Of a DNA stretch of 43,500 nucleotides, positions 43,009 to 43,500 are shown in pieces (position 1 is the first letter of the stretch; every line of letters starts with the position of its first letter). The DNA lies in assembly GCA_011524535.1 (NCBI GenBank), contig WTKD01000006.1, positions 1 through 43,500 on the forward strand, written 5' to 3'. The position numbers and the translations under genes were made by a program. A model generated the notes under the pieces. The model did no database searches. It worked only from the letters and a program-made list of their open reading frames with translations, and was not told where the DNA came from. This DNA comes from Spirochaetaceae bacterium. Its GTDB lineage: Bacteria; Spirochaetota; Spirochaetia; WTKD01.

Positions 43009-43500
43009 ATGAATAATGTAAAGACATACCCTCGTTTAAATATCCTTTGGATATCTTCGCATCTATCCCTAGTTTTATTATTTTTGCTAGTGATTGCTCC
43101 ACTATCCTTCCTTTCTGCTGCTCCAAGTGCAGAACAGGATTCAGAGAACGCCGTCGATATTCTCACGTCCATTCCACCTATCGAAGGCATTGTGCGTGCC
43201 TTGGTTGATGAAGCCCTTTCAGTTGATTCTTTGATTTCTGGTGACCCCCATGCCTACCTGCCAAGTCCAAGTGATGCATTGGCTGTCCAAAATGCACCTG
43301 TTCTTGTGTTGCTAGAGCCATCTTTTGAATATCATCTTGGTAAGTTGCTCCCGTCTCGAGCAGACTCTAAAGAAACTATTATTCTTGGGGAGACTCCTTC
43401 TCTTGATTTACTCGAAGTGTCTCATGAACATCATCACCACGGTGACGAAGAGCACGATGATCACGACGAAGAGCACGATGATCACGACGAAGAGCACGAT
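43009..43500 (+). CDS. znuA: Zinc-binding periplasmic protein ZnuA (N-terminal part, cut by window end)
   Basis: 164 codons are visible before the window ends. A basic start and long hydrophobic core (SLVLLFLLVIAPLSFLSAA) form a signal peptide or anchor. TSIPPIEGIVRAL and GDPHAYLPSPSDALAVQNAPVLV follow the metal-binding lipoprotein (TroA/ZnuA) pattern with the first metal-ligand His (PHAY). At about residue 138 the His/Asp/Glu loop begins (HEHHHHGDEEHDDHDEEHDD...), a zinc-collecting loop typical of ZnuA. It is divergent from zur and probably forms the transporter with znuC and znuB. Confidence 0.88.
   Translation, partial: MNNVKTYPRLNILWISSHLSLVLLFLLVIAPLSFLSAAPSAEQDSENAVDILTSIPPIEGIVRALVDEALSVDSLISGDPHAYLPSPSDALAVQNAPVLVLLEPSFEYHLGKLLPSRADSKETIILGETPSLDLLEVSHEHHHHGDEEHDDHDEEHDDHDEEHD
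43453..43500 (+). repeat. 21-bp tandem repeat in the znuA histidine-rich loop
   Basis: CACGATGAT starts at 43453, 43474 and 43495, a 21-base period encoding His-Asp-Asp-His-Asp-Glu-Glu. The array runs beyond the window. Confidence 0.85.

Noticed and set aside
43453-43500. Possible CRISPR or intergenic repeat at the window end
   Set aside because: The 21-bp units encode the His/Asp loop of ZnuA in frame.

Overview
The window is a stretch of bacterial chromosome of moderate to low GC (by eye roughly 40-45%). It carries about 30 intact genes, four tRNA genes and at least five decayed genes. The host cannot be named from the sequence alone. A trehalose synthase/phosphatase fusion, relaxed lipoprotein signals, GLUG-repeat lipoproteins and the tRNA amidation genes would suit a spirochaete or another host-associated Gram-negative-type bacterium; this is a weak inference.

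Layout. 1-600: wreck of a short-chain dehydrogenase. 602-5788: small lipoprotein, trehalose-6-phosphate synthase/phosphatase fusion, VOC protein and a first GLUG lipoprotein. 5960-6211: tRNA-Ser(GCT), tRNA-Arg(GCG), tRNA-Ser(CGA). 6427-12600: frameshifted zinc-cluster protein, YgjP-like metalloprotease, DEAD-box helicase preceded by a cold-shock-gene relic, PhzF protein, intact cold-shock protein and a VOC protein. 12813-14552: second GLUG lipoprotein with a 42-bp tandem repeat. 14774-21969: DNA-modification island with a solitary beta-class adenine methyltransferase and a type I system whose HTH gene, hsdM and hsdS are open while hsdR is badly broken. A tRNA-Ser(GGA) gene (22224-22311) ends next to this island.

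22444-28764: M23 peptidase, EamA and MATE transporters, a CBS-less IMP dehydrogenase/GMP reductase with no canonical start codon, a small membrane protein and a NadR-like adenylyltransferase without the kinase P-loop. 28818-33205 (minus): gatC-gatA-gatB and an archaeal-type AspRS, which together look like a tRNA-dependent asparagine pathway; a bacterial AspRS lies separately at 35917. 33261-35112 (minus): DtxR-family regulator followed by a HisA-HisE fusion whose central HisI-like segment has lost its metal-binding residues. 35180-40824: Bax-inhibitor-1 protein, aspS, serA, DUF2177 and DUF1295 membrane proteins, VOC protein. 40901-43500: zinc uptake locus (znuB, znuC, zur on minus; znuA on plus, cut by the window end) with a palindromic operator in the divergent gap.

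Two themes recur. Many genes have a good sigma-70-like promoter whose -10 box lies only 5-11 bases before the start codon, with no Shine-Dalgarno sequence, which points to leaderless transcripts. Gene decay is also common (SDR, zinc-cluster protein, cold-shock relic, hsdR, NadR kinase part, HisI part), suggesting a shrinking genome.
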